Assembly: GCA_965653565.1 (NCBI GenBank)
Contig: CBFHAI010000004.1
Coordinates: forward strand, 62,001-126,000
DNA length: 64,000 bases
Source: JALCLA01 sp965653565
Lineage (GTDB): Bacteria; Pseudomonadota; Gammaproteobacteria; Xanthomonadales; Xanthomonadaceae
Direction: 5' to 3'
Shown one piece after another: positions 8,013-15,455 of the stretch. Position numbers and translations under genes: made by a program. Position 1 is the stretch's first letter; every line of letters starts with the position of its first letter. The notes under the pieces were generated by a model that was not told the DNA's origin, searched no databases, and saw only the letters and a list, made by a program, of their open reading frames with translations.

Positions 8013-9058
8013 GGCGCGGCGTTCACGATCAGAACCCACTTACCGGCCAGTTCATGCTCCCATCCAGCGAAGCATGAGACCCGGCCTTTCGTGTCGAACG
8101 ACACCTTGAATCGCGTGCCATCACACAACGCCGCTTGCTGTGTCGGGGCGTCAGCTTTGGGCGCTGCGGCAGAATGCCACTGGATCGCGCTGGCGAACCC
8201 GGGCTCGTGAGCCTTGCGAAGCTCGATCACCGATGTGACGGGCGGGGTTAACAGGCCGGCGCAGTGCTCATAGGTGCCGGCGCAACACGAGTAGGCGCCA
8301 TCGGCGCGCAGATCGGCCGCGTGCCTTAGCATTTCAGCAATTGCCGCCGCGACCGGCTCGCTCGTGCCCGCAGGGATGGCGGGCGGTTGCGGGGCGGTGC
8401 TCTGACCGTGATGCCACAGGAATGCGCAGTACCCCGCCACGTCGCGCGGATCGCCCTTGGCGACGTGTTCGACCAACTTCGCGCGGCATTCGTCCATCCA
8501 ATCGGCTTGCAGCCATCCATCGCTGTAGCCGTATTTTCGCTGCGCACCGAGCAGCTTGTCGGCCAGCGAGGCGCTGAAGCGATTCACCAAGTCGCGCGTC
8601 GCCGGGTGAAGCTCGTCGCACTCCTGTTGCGGCGTGGCAACGAGCTCTATGGCAGCGACCTTCGCAACGTGATCGTTCGCCAGGCCCTGGCACCACTCCT
8701 GCGCCTCAGCGAGCGTATCGAAGTCGTCGCAATCGCCTTCGCCCCAGCCGGCGTGGAACGCTTTTTCGTCGGGGTCGGCATCGTCGCGCTTGGGTGTGAT
8801 CCAGAACCCATAGTGCGGCTCGTCGATGTAGCCGTGCTTGTCGGCGCGCCATGCGATGGGACGCGCTTTCACGGTCACCTTCTCGGCAACGGGCTCGATC
8901 ACGCCGATGGCGCGGACATTCCAAACATCACGCGGTGCCGTCGCGGCGCACTCATTGCAGAACACCATTCGAACCTCATCGTTCGTGTCGATGCTCGGCT
9001 CACCGCCATCCGGACAGAACGGGCACGGCAGCAATGCGCCGGTTTTTGATCCGTTCAT
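8009..9058 (-). CDS. Lar-like zinc-binding phage protein with DUF550-like middle region
   Basis: A 349-residue early protein. The N-terminus LLPCPFC...FCNECAATAPRDVWNVRA has the two CxxC pairs of Lar-family restriction-alleviation proteins. The middle part, including YGYSDGWLQADWMDECRA and GDPRDVAGYCAFLWHHG, is a module common in phage early regions. A function against host restriction is only suggested by the first domain. The start ATG 9058 overlaps the previous stop as ATGA, so it is translationally coupled. Confidence 0.7.
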   Translation of the reverse strand: MNGSKTGALLPCPFCPDGGEPSIDTNDEVRMVFCNECAATAPRDVWNVRAIGVIEPVAEKVTVKARPIAWRADKHGYIDEPHYGFWITPKRDDADPDEKAFHAGWGEGDCDDFDTLAEAQEWCQGLANDHVAKVAAIELVATPQQECDELHPATRDLVNRFSASLADKLLGAQRKYGYSDGWLQADWMDECRAKLVEHVAKGDPRDVAGYCAFLWHHGQSTAPQPPAIPAGTSEPVAAAIAEMLRHAADLRADGAYSCCAGTYEHCAGLLTPPVTSVIELRKAHEPGFASAIQWHSAAAPKADAPTQQAALCDGTRFKVSFDTKGRVSCFAGWEHELAGKWVLIVNAAP

Positions 9059-9387
9059 GGCGACACCTGGCTGGCGGCGCCAGGGCTGCCCGCGCGGAGT
9101 ATGTCGTCCCAAAACTTTCGATCGAACTCGCGATACTCGTCCTCTGAGAGCGCGCGCTCGCCCGTAATCAGTTCAAAGCCATCGCGCGATAGCGCGATCG
9201 TGTCGGCCAGATCGCCCTTGCGGTTGTGATAGTCGAGAAGGAAGGCCGCTTCCGAGATAGGCACCGCCAGCGAACGAGCGGCACGAAACTTTGCCCAAGT
9301 TTCAGCGGCCGTCTCGCACTCGCAGCCAACACCGGTTTTGCGGGCTGCGTCATCGCTGTCCAAGAAAATCATTTCCATGTAGCTCAT
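9055..9387 (-). CDS. Hypothetical phage early protein
   Basis: 110 residues from ATG 9387 (MSYMEMIFLDSDD), preceded by AATAGGAG at a good distance. It follows the RT gene (stop 9398) and overlaps the next gene by ATGA. It is acidic and soluble, with no signal or membrane segment. I do not recognise the family. Confidence 0.75.
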   Translation of the reverse strand: MSYMEMIFLDSDDAARKTGVGCECETAAETWAKFRAARSLAVPISEAAFLLDYHNRKGDLADTIALSRDGFELITGERALSEDEYREFDRKFWDDILRAGSPGAASQVSP

Positions 9388-9397
9388 GGGGAAACTC

Positions 9398-10771
9398 CTA
9401 TTGAGAAAAGCGCACGGTGACAACTCGGCGCTGTGCGGAAGGATGAAATCGGCGCGGCGCAACGGCCGCGGGGATCCATGGGAATTTGGCAAGCAGGCGT
9501 GCATTCAGCCGATGCGCATCGGCATGCCGCAGATGGCCTTCGTAGCTACGCCAGATGCAGCGCACGCGATCCAGGTCGACCGGCGCGGCGCGGATCTCTC
9601 GCCGGCGAACATGGGCGCGCTGCCACGCGGCAAGGGCCTCACGCGCGTGGGTGAGAACGCGGGCCCGGACGCGCGTGTGCGTCGGGAAAACCACGTAGCC
9701 AAGGAAATCGATGCCGTCGCGCAGCGGCCGCAGCTTGATGTCGGCTTTCAGCTCGAGCCGCAGTTCATCACGCAAGAAGGTTTCGATCGCCCACAGCCAC
9801 GCTGCGAGTTGTGCTCGGTCGCGATGCACAAGCACGAAGTCATCGACATAGCGCAGGTAGCGCTGCGCCTTCAGCGTGTGTTTGACGAACTGGTCGAGGC
9901 GATCGAGGTAGACGTTCGCAAAGAACTGCGACGACAGGTTGCCAATTGGCACCCCGCACCCCTTTGGTGCGTTGGCCAGTTGCTTGTGCCTGGGGATCGC
10001 GGCGCGCTCGGCGGCCGTCGATCGGTAGTGCACGCCGGCGTCGAGGGGCGAGCGGCGCAGCAGCGCGTGCACGGCGCGCTGTGCCGGCAGCGCCACGCCG
10101 GCCCGGACCATGCGGCGCTTGAGCATCGCGTACAGCGTTTCGCGGTGGATCCGGTTGAAGAAGTTCGCGATGTCGAGTTGCAGGTACCAGCCGCCGCCCT
10201 CGCCGCTTTGCACCTGGCGCACGTACGCCTGCAGCCGACGCACCGCCGCGTGGCTGCCTTTGCCTTTTCGGTTGGCGTAGCTGTCGTGAATAAAGCGCGG
10301 TTCGTAGACCGCCTCGAGCTGCGGCACAAGCCAGTGGTGCACGACGCGATCACCGAAGTCCGGCGCGTGGATCTCGCGCGCCTTCGGCCGCGTCGCGACG
10401 AAGCACGTCGACGGCCGTGGCGACCAGGTGCCGGCGCCCAACTGCTGCTGCAGCTCGAGCAGCCCATCCAGCCAGTGCGTGTCGAACGCCACCTGGTTGT
10501 GGCTCGGCACCTTCTGGCGCCGCGCCAGCGTCCACGCCGCATGCAAGGCACGCAGCGTGACCGGTTCCTCCCCCTGATACTCACCGGCCGGCGGCGCCGA
10601 CACCGAACGCACCGCGCGCACGAAGCACTCGTTGTTGCGGTGGTTGTTGTTGGCGTTGCCGTTGTTGAAGTTGACGTACCACGCGGACGACGACGACCAG
10701 GCCGCCGGCGCCGCATCCCCGCACACTTGCGACCCGGCCACGCATCCGTCGAGGTAGCGCGGCGTCGTCAT
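9398..10771 (-). CDS. DGR reverse transcriptase, template repeat encoded in its N-terminus
   Basis: A 457-residue protein from ATG 10771, which overlaps the avd stop as ATGA. Residues 1-63 include the TR-encoded segment (21-63, with WYVNFNNGNANNNHRNN). The RT domain follows from about residue 70: motif A LQLDIANFF (Asp200), the DGR-specific motif IGNLSSQ (276-282, in place of QGxxxSP of other RTs), the catalytic YVDD (308-311) and FLGY (357-360). In DGRs this enzyme copies TR RNA into cDNA with errors at adenines, which then replaces VR. The reading frame is also open upstream to 11128, but that part lies over avd. No further start codon other than TTG precedes the RT core. Confidence 0.95.
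   Translation of the reverse strand: MTTPRYLDGCVAGSQVCGDAAPAAWSSSSAWYVNFNNGNANNNHRNNECFVRAVRSVSAPPAGEYQGEEPVTLRALHAAWTLARRQKVPSHNQVAFDTHWLDGLLELQQQLGAGTWSPRPSTCFVATRPKAREIHAPDFGDRVVHHWLVPQLEAVYEPRFIHDSYANRKGKGSHAAVRRLQAYVRQVQSGEGGGWYLQLDIANFFNRIHRETLYAMLKRRMVRAGVALPAQRAVHALLRRSPLDAGVHYRSTAAERAAIPRHKQLANAPKGCGVPIGNLSSQFFANVYLDRLDQFVKHTLKAQRYLRYVDDFVLVHRDRAQLAAWLWAIETFLRDELRLELKADIKLRPLRDGIDFLGYVVFPTHTRVRARVLTHAREALAAWQRAHVRRREIRAAPVDLDRVRCIWRSYEGHLRHADAHRLNARLLAKFPWIPAAVAPRRFHPSAQRRVVTVRFSQ
10583..10710 (-). repeat. DGR template repeat (TR)
   Basis: This 128-bp segment is nearly identical to 11478-11605 and 15462-15589. Read on the reverse strand it has 21 adenines: 18 in nine AAC codons, one in TAC, one in CAC and one in an invariant GAG. 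The first 32 bases and the last 47 bases hold only that single GAG adenine. AAC codons can mutate at both adenines without making a stop codon. Identity ends at 10583, where TR reads GGTGAGTATC against GGTCAGTAATTGG in both VRs; this is the expected TR/VR difference at the homing-initiation end. Confidence 0.95.
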
Positions 10772-11199
10772 CGATTGGCCCCGTTCGAGGCGGCGCAGGT
10801 ACTCAGTATCTGGGCACGCTGCGGCGTCGCGCTGGACGCCGCATTCTGGCCCGTGGGGGTTTGCTGCTTGAGCCAGCCGCCTGCCTGGCGGCCGAGATCG
10901 TGCGCGAGCTTTGCGAGCAGCTCGAACTGTTTGAAACTGGCGAATGCCCGGATCTGACTGCCCAACTGCAGGCACAGCTTCAACGCATCGATCGCCCACA
11001 CCAGCTGCTGCGTCCACTCGCGCTTGCGGGCGCGATCGCGCACGGCGCGGTGTACGAGCTCGGCGACTTCCATCGCCTTCGCGCGCAACACGGCACCGTG
11101 CGCATACTTGTGGTATCGCGGCCAGCACCTTACCGCCTGCTCGATTTCGACGAGCAGGCGTTCGGCCTGTTTCACGATTGGCGGCAGCGAGAACGACAC
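10768..11199 (-). CDS. avd: Avd-like DGR accessory protein (four-helix bundle)
   Basis: A 143-residue basic, helix-rich protein from GTG 11199, one base after the stop of the previous gene. The core RYHKYAHGAVLRAKAMEVAELV and GRQAGGWLKQ at about residues 102-111 match the bAvd/four-helix-bundle family. In Bordetella phage BPP-1, Avd forms a pentamer that binds the RT and the TR RNA and is needed for cDNA synthesis. The order avd-TR-RT here is the same. The C-terminal 30 residues are low complexity. Confidence 0.88.
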   Translation of the reverse strand: MSFSLPPIVKQAERLLVEIEQAVRCWPRYHKYAHGAVLRAKAMEVAELVHRAVRDRARKREWTQQLVWAIDALKLCLQLGSQIRAFASFKQFELLAKLAHDLGRQAGGWLKQQTPTGQNAASSATPQRAQILSTCAASNGANR

Positions 11200-11200
11200 G

Positions 11201-11449
11201 TCAGTGGTGCGCCAGCTTGCGCACGCGCGCCATGGCTTCGTCGAACGTGTAGATGCGCCGTGAGAACTCGCTGCCGTACGGCGCGACGTTGGTGAGGAAC
11301 AGCGTGTTGACTGACTGGCGCTTGAGCACCGGCGTGCGCGGCTCCCAATCGTCGACGATGTCCCCCAGGCCGAACGCTTTCGCGATCGCCTTGGCGTTGC
11401 GCGTTTTGCCACAGCCTTTCGGCCCGTACACGACGATGCTCTTTTCCAT
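11201..11449 (-). CDS. Small P-loop protein between DGR target 1 and avd
   Basis: 82 residues with a clean Walker A motif GPKGCGKT (residues 9-16) and a hydrophobic strand NTLFLTN that could be a sensor-type segment. No clear Walker B is seen, apart from an acidic IVDDWE. Its start has an AGGGG ribosome-binding site, and its stop is one base from the avd GTG. Such mini-ATPases occur in phage early regions. A role in the DGR is suggested only by position. Confidence 0.75.
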   Translation of the reverse strand: MEKSIVVYGPKGCGKTRNAKAIAKAFGLGDIVDDWEPRTPVLKRQSVNTLFLTNVAPYGSEFSRRIYTFDEAMARVRKLAHH

Positions 11450-11471
11450 CAGGTTCCCCTCAAATAGCCAA

Positions 11472-12104
11472 TTACTGACCGGCCGGCGGCGCCGACACCG
11501 AACGCACCGCGCGCACGAAGCACTCGCCGCTGCGGCGGTAGCTGCCGGCGCTGCCGCCGTCGAAGCCGACGCACCACGCGGACGACGACGACCAGGCCGC
11601 CGGCGTGCTGGTCCAGTACCAACTGCTTTCGGTGTCCGCGACGAACGGCTCGAAAGTGGCTGGCTCGTGGCGCGTGTCGTCGACCAGCGTGAGAAGTTCG
11701 CCGCGGGTCGGCAGACGCCAACCCTTGCCGAGTTCCTCGCACAGTTGCGTCGCGCGCTCGTGGTTCGCGCGGATGGCCTCGCCCGGCCCCGTCGCGGTCG
11801 CGGTGCGGTTGGTGCGCGCCCAGATCAACTGGTGCACGTTGTCGCGCACGTAGGTGTGTTCGATCGCGGCGTCGTAGATCACCTCGAAGGTGTGGCTCAG
11901 CCGTTCGAAGCGCGGGCGTGTGATCGTGACGACTTTCGCGGGTTCGGCTTTCATCGCATCCATTGCAGCGGCGCACTCTTCCAGGCTGCTACGCAGCTGC
12001 AGCGGTGCGGGCTGTTTGAGGTCGATGGAAAACTCGATGTCGCGGCTGTGGCTGCGATCACCCAGGTAAGCGGTGTCGGTGACGCGAATGCTGATGTGGT
12101 CCAT
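11472..12104 (-). CDS. DGR target protein 1, DUF1566/Lcl_C-type C-terminal domain
   Basis: 210 residues. The N-terminal 120 residues are of unknown fold. The C-terminal part is a DUF1566 (Lcl_C, C-type-lectin-like) domain: GWRLPTRGELLTLVD, then SSWYWTSTPAAWSSSS and the variable stretch WCVGFDGGSAGSYRRSG, ending FVRAVRSVSAPPAGQ. VR1 encodes the last 43 residues or so. No signal peptide, lipobox or membrane segment is visible, so the product should be cytoplasmic or virion-internal. It has a GGAG ribosome-binding site and lies between the parB-like gene and the P-loop gene in the PL operon. Confidence 0.92.
   Translation of the reverse strand: MDHISIRVTDTAYLGDRSHSRDIEFSIDLKQPAPLQLRSSLEECAAAMDAMKAEPAKVVTITRPRFERLSHTFEVIYDAAIEHTYVRDNVHQLIWARTNRTATATGPGEAIRANHERATQLCEELGKGWRLPTRGELLTLVDDTRHEPATFEPFVADTESSWYWTSTPAAWSSSSAWCVGFDGGSAGSYRRSGECFVRAVRSVSAPPAGQ
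11478..11605 (-). repeat. DGR variable repeat 1 (VR1)
   Basis: A 128-bp copy of the TR at the 3' end of target gene 1. Compared on the coding strand, 15 bases differ, all where TR has A (A to G or A to T). No non-adenine position differs. Past the TR match it continues GTCAGTAATTGG, shared with VR2. Confidence 0.96.
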
Positions 12105-12128
12105 GAGAACTCCAGAGTGAGAAGCGGG

Positions 12129-14213
12129 TTACTTGCGGGCTTTTTTCTTCACGGCCTTGGCGGCCGGTTTCTTCTTTGCGGCGGCTTTCTTCGTCGCAGG
12201 CTTGGCCTTCGCCGCGGCTTTCGGCGGCGATTTGGCGGCGACCTTCTTTGCCGCCGGTGTGGGCGTTGTCTTGAGCGTCGGCGTCGCGACATCCGCCTGC
12301 TTCGCGGCTTTCGTTGCACTCTTCGGCGTGACGTAGCCGGCACGGCGCAGCGGCTTCGGGAGCCAGCCGGAGCGCGCCATCAACTTCTCGCACTCGCCGG
12401 CGCACTCGTCTTTCTTCATCGGCACCAGACGCGAGGCCTGCACGTCGCCGTGCACTTCGGTGACAGCCTCGATCGCGAGGGACTTGGGCACCAGGCCGAA
12501 GAAAGTTCCTGCCGTCGGCGCCCAGTGCTCGGCCATATCGAGGTCCAGCGCGGTCGCGAGCGGCCCGCCGACCGGCGCGTCCGACGCATACCGAATCACA
12601 ACGTCGACGGTGGCCACGGCTGCGACGCCAAGCAGGGCGCTGATCGTTTCCTTCGGTTGCAGCAAGAGCCACGGCCACAACTGCGCCTGCGTGGTCGGCA
12701 CGCCCAGCGTCGTTCGCAGTTCGGCGATCGCGCCCTCGAGCTCGGCCAATCCGGCGCTTCGGTCGACGTCCGGAAACCCAAGGCTGTGCAGCGAGCCAAT
12801 CGTCGGCTTAGCCGTGATATCGCACGGGTTGCCGCGATCGGTGCCCGTGTAGAAGATCGGCGTCAACAGCTTGTGCGCCAGTGTTGCCAAGGCAACGTCC
12901 GAGCGCTTGAGCAGCGAGAGCTGCAGCGCGATCTGACGGTGCGCACTGAGGCGGCGCAGCATTGACTCGGCGAGCGTGGCCTTGACTGCCGGTGCCGGCT
13001 CGCCCTTCGCCTTGGCCACGGCGCGCTGTGCCTTGCTGGAATCCTGGCGCGGGATGAGGCCTAGTTCGACATGCAGTCGGCCGCTATGGTCCACTTCGAT
13101 CAATGCACCGGCCTTCGCTTTCTGGCGGTCGCTGAAGGTGGTGACCGAGCGGGTCAACGCAGCGATCGCATCTTCGAGTGTTTGCCGCTCGTCGCAACGC
13201 TCGTCGAGCAGATCAGCAGGCGCGTCGTCGTCATCCTCCATGGCGTCGATCTCTCTCTCGACCTGAGCGAGGCGCGCCCGCTTTTCTTCAAGGTCGGCCG
13301 ATTCCGTGTCGGTGAGTTCGCGAGGGCTGTATTTCGGCTCGCTGTGATCGCAGTTGCTGGTGAACTTCCACCGATCGCCGTTGCGTTCGATGTGCACAAA
13401 GCTCCAGCCATCGGCGAGCAACGCCTTCGATTCCGCCTGCAGCTTTTCTTCGACCAGCTGGTCGAGCAATTGCTCGTCGAGCGCGTAGCCGCCGCCCTGG
13501 TCATCGAAAAGGTCCCGACGCACGGCGCCGCCTGCGGCTTCGTAGTTGGCCAAGCCAACGAACACCACGCGCTTGTCGGTCGTGGGAACTTCCTTGAGCG
13601 TCAGTGCTGCGCGGATTCGCGCAGGCTCCAGTTCCCACTTGCTGCGTGCCGCGTCGAAAACACGCTCCTGCATCGCGTGATCGTCGGTGAGCGTGAATGC
13701 CATCATCTGATCGACGTTGAGCTTGTCTTCGCGGAAGGCGCGCAAAAGGACCGGCGAAACATTGGCAAGACGCAACCGGCGCTGCACGAAGATTGATGTC
13801 ACGCCAAAGCGTGCAGCGATCTCTTCGGGCCCATGGCCGGCCGCGGCGAGATCGCGAAACGACACGAGTTCATCGTGCGGGTGCATTCTCTCGCGCACGG
13901 TGTTTTCCGCCAGTCCGACTTCGGTCGCGATACTGGCGTCGACGATGTTCACCGGCACCAGGTGATCCGGTTGCAAATGTCCGGCATCGCGCAGCGATTG
14001 CAGTGCAGCCAGTCGCCGGCCGCCAGCAATGACTTCATAGCGTTCGGCTGGCTGGGTTTCGTCGGGAGGTATGCGCGCGACGGTCAACTGATTGATCAGG
14101 CCTTCGGCCCGGATGCTCGCAGCGAGCTGCGAGATGTCGCCGCCGGCAGTGCGGCGCACGTTGTATCGCGACAGCTTCAGCTGCGCGAGCGGAACATTGA
14201 CGAGCTGTTGCAT
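12129..14213 (-). CDS. Large ParB/Spo0J-like protein with Lys/Ala-rich tail
   Basis: 694 residues from ATG 14213 (MQQLVNVPLAQLKLSRYNVRR), chosen for its GGAG site; the frame is open further upstream. The N-terminal ParB-type domain has YEVIAGGRRLAALQSL (the ParB nucleotide-binding box) and LAENTVRERMHPHD, then a helix-turn-helix FGVTSIFVQRRLRLANVSP. A long central region with acidic coiled-coil character follows. The last 75 residues are Lys/Ala/Pro repeats like a histone H1 tail and probably bind DNA. Similar proteins occur on plasmids and large phages. Partition, gene control or protection of incoming DNA are all possible. Confidence 0.85.
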   Translation of the reverse strand: MQQLVNVPLAQLKLSRYNVRRTAGGDISQLAASIRAEGLINQLTVARIPPDETQPAERYEVIAGGRRLAALQSLRDAGHLQPDHLVPVNIVDASIATEVGLAENTVRERMHPHDELVSFRDLAAAGHGPEEIAARFGVTSIFVQRRLRLANVSPVLLRAFREDKLNVDQMMAFTLTDDHAMQERVFDAARSKWELEPARIRAALTLKEVPTTDKRVVFVGLANYEAAGGAVRRDLFDDQGGGYALDEQLLDQLVEEKLQAESKALLADGWSFVHIERNGDRWKFTSNCDHSEPKYSPRELTDTESADLEEKRARLAQVEREIDAMEDDDDAPADLLDERCDERQTLEDAIAALTRSVTTFSDRQKAKAGALIEVDHSGRLHVELGLIPRQDSSKAQRAVAKAKGEPAPAVKATLAESMLRRLSAHRQIALQLSLLKRSDVALATLAHKLLTPIFYTGTDRGNPCDITAKPTIGSLHSLGFPDVDRSAGLAELEGAIAELRTTLGVPTTQAQLWPWLLLQPKETISALLGVAAVATVDVVIRYASDAPVGGPLATALDLDMAEHWAPTAGTFFGLVPKSLAIEAVTEVHGDVQASRLVPMKKDECAGECEKLMARSGWLPKPLRRAGYVTPKSATKAAKQADVATPTLKTTPTPAAKKVAAKSPPKAAAKAKPATKKAAAKKKPAAKAVKKKARK

Positions 14214-14227
14214 GGGTGGCTCCGAGG

Positions 14228-14416
14228 CTAGGGCTTGGTGGGCGATTTGCATTTCGCGCGACATGGGCCGCAGCGCCATCGCGACTTTCCGCGAGCGTCG
14301 CGCACAAACACGCCGCCGTCGGTCTTCGCGTAGTGCTGACAGGTGAAGCAAAACCGCTCGCCGAGCGATTCCTCGACCTTGTCGGCGAGCTTCGTGTTGG
14401 TGCGGGTGGCGGACAC
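14228..14416 (-). CDS. Small zinc-finger phage protein
   Basis: 62 residues from GTG 14416, whose first base is the last base of the previous stop (TAGTG). The Cys pairs FCFTC and CGPCRAKC are spaced like a four-Cys zinc ribbon. It is basic at the C-terminus. Function unknown. Confidence 0.7.
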   Translation of the reverse strand: MSATRTNTKLADKVEESLGERFCFTCQHYAKTDGGVFVRDARGKSRWRCGPCRAKCKSPTKP

Positions 14417-14934
14417 TACGCAGCCGCCTTGATGACGGTGGCGATGTCGAGACGATCTCCCGCTGTGAGTTCGTCGAGGCTGTTGAGCGCAAGCACGCAC
14501 AGACGCACCGCGAGGTGGCGATCGAGCGGCACCGTTGAGCCGCGCGGCGCGACGGTCGGCGTCGGCGTCGGCGGCGTTTGCGCTGGTCGCGTTGTGCGCG
14601 CCTTGTGTTCAAGCTTCTTCTTGCCGGGCTTCTTCACTGGCTTCACATCGGCGCGATTTGCAATCCGCGTCTTGCGCACCTTCGGCTCGCCCGCCGCTGC
14701 CGCAGCGGCTTGCGCAACCGGGTGTTCTTCGACTTCCTTCGCGCGCTTTTCATCGAGCGTGTAGCGAAAAGGGCGCTCGGTGCGATCGCAGATCACAATG
14801 TCGCGAGTTTCGAACGCGTTGAGTTGCCCGGACACCGCCGTGCGATCGGCGCCTATTTGATCCGCGATATCTGCGCACGACACAGAAGCGCCCATCTGAC
14901 GCATTGCGTCTCGGATTTGTTGGGAAAGGCTCAT
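14416..14934 (-). CDS. Winged-helix-like phage protein
   Basis: 172 residues from ATG 14934 with a GGAG site. Residues 1-70 (MSLSQQIRDAM...CADIADQIGADRTAVSGQL) look like a winged helix that could bind DNA. A Lys/Ala/Pro linker and a short helical C-terminus follow. Probably an early regulator. The family is not recognised. Confidence 0.7.
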   Translation of the reverse strand: MSLSQQIRDAMRQMGASVSCADIADQIGADRTAVSGQLNAFETRDIVICDRTERPFRYTLDEKRAKEVEEHPVAQAAAAAAGEPKVRKTRIANRADVKPVKKPGKKKLEHKARTTRPAQTPPTPTPTVAPRGSTVPLDRHLAVRLCVLALNSLDELTAGDRLDIATVIKAAA

Positions 14935-14944
14935 GCGAGCTCCA

Positions 14945-15193
14945 TCAGTGAGAGGCCGCGGCAGCGTCCGCGACGAGCTCGCGGGCGGCGGCGGTGGGTT
15001 GGATTTCGACTTCGCCGTCGGTCCACTCGGCAAGGCCGGCGCGCACGATGGCGCCGATCGCACGCGAGCTATGAAACGGATGCACGCCGGGTGTCATGGG
15101 GCGATAACCGCCGCGCGTGCGGCGCAGCGCGCCGTGCACGACGCACGCGATTGCGGCTTCGCGCTGGGTAGGTGGCAGATCGCTGAGCGTCAT
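14945..15193 (-). CDS. Hypothetical phage early protein
   Basis: 82 residues from ATG 15193 (MTLSDLPPTQREAAI), overlapping the upstream stop as ATGA. The pattern AIGAIVRAGLAEW could be part of a winged helix. No known domain is recognised. Confidence 0.65.
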   Translation of the reverse strand: MTLSDLPPTQREAAIACVVHGALRRTRGGYRPMTPGVHPFHSSRAIGAIVRAGLAEWTDGEVEIQPTAAARELVADAAAASH

Positions 15194-15399
15194 GCGACCG
15201 CCTTCAGCGTGCTGCTCGCGATATTGATGCGGCGCTGCAACTGCGTGGCGTCGTCCTGCGCCGCCTGCAGTGCCGCCTGGTCGGCGCGCCACTGCTTCAC
15301 GCACGCATCGATGTTGGCCGCCTGCGCGTCGGCACCAGCGTCGCGCATCTGCTGCGCCTGGTCTTCGAGGTATTCTGGATTGAATGTGGGGTCGCTCAT
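15190..15399 (-). CDS. Hypothetical phage early protein, helical
   Basis: 69 residues from ATG 15399 (MSDPTFNPEYLEDQAQQM), with a CGGAG site. It is almost wholly helical with heptad-like Ala/Gln/Leu spacing, so it may be a small coiled coil. It is coupled to the next gene by ATGA. Confidence 0.65.
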   Translation of the reverse strand: MSDPTFNPEYLEDQAQQMRDAGADAQAANIDACVKQWRADQAALQAAQDDATQLQRRINIASSTLKAVA

Positions 15400-15419
15400 C
15401 TGACGCTCCGTAGGTGAGA

Positions 15420-15444
15420 GCGCCGGCACCGTGTGTGCCGGCGC
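15420..15444 (-). other. Perfect hairpin just downstream of VR2
   Basis: GCGCCGGCAC - CGTGT - GTGCCGGCGC is a 10-bp perfect stem with a 5-base loop. It begins 17 bases past the end of VR2 and 11 bases past the target 2 stop codon. There is no T tract. In phage BPP-1 a DNA hairpin downstream of VR raises the efficiency of mutagenic homing, so this is either such an element or an mRNA 3' structure. VR1 has no obvious equivalent. Confidence 0.6.
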
Positions 15445-15455
15445 AGAGAAACCAA

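Noticed and set aside
10583..10710. The Asn-rich stretch in the RT N-terminus as simple low-complexity sequence
   Set aside because: It is matched base for base, except at adenines, by two other copies at the ends of two genes, which identifies it as a DGR template.
15420..15444. Hairpin after target 2 as a plain rho-independent terminator
   Set aside because: There is no T run on the coding strand, and the downstream genes appear to belong to the same operon; kept as a possible homing hairpin instead.
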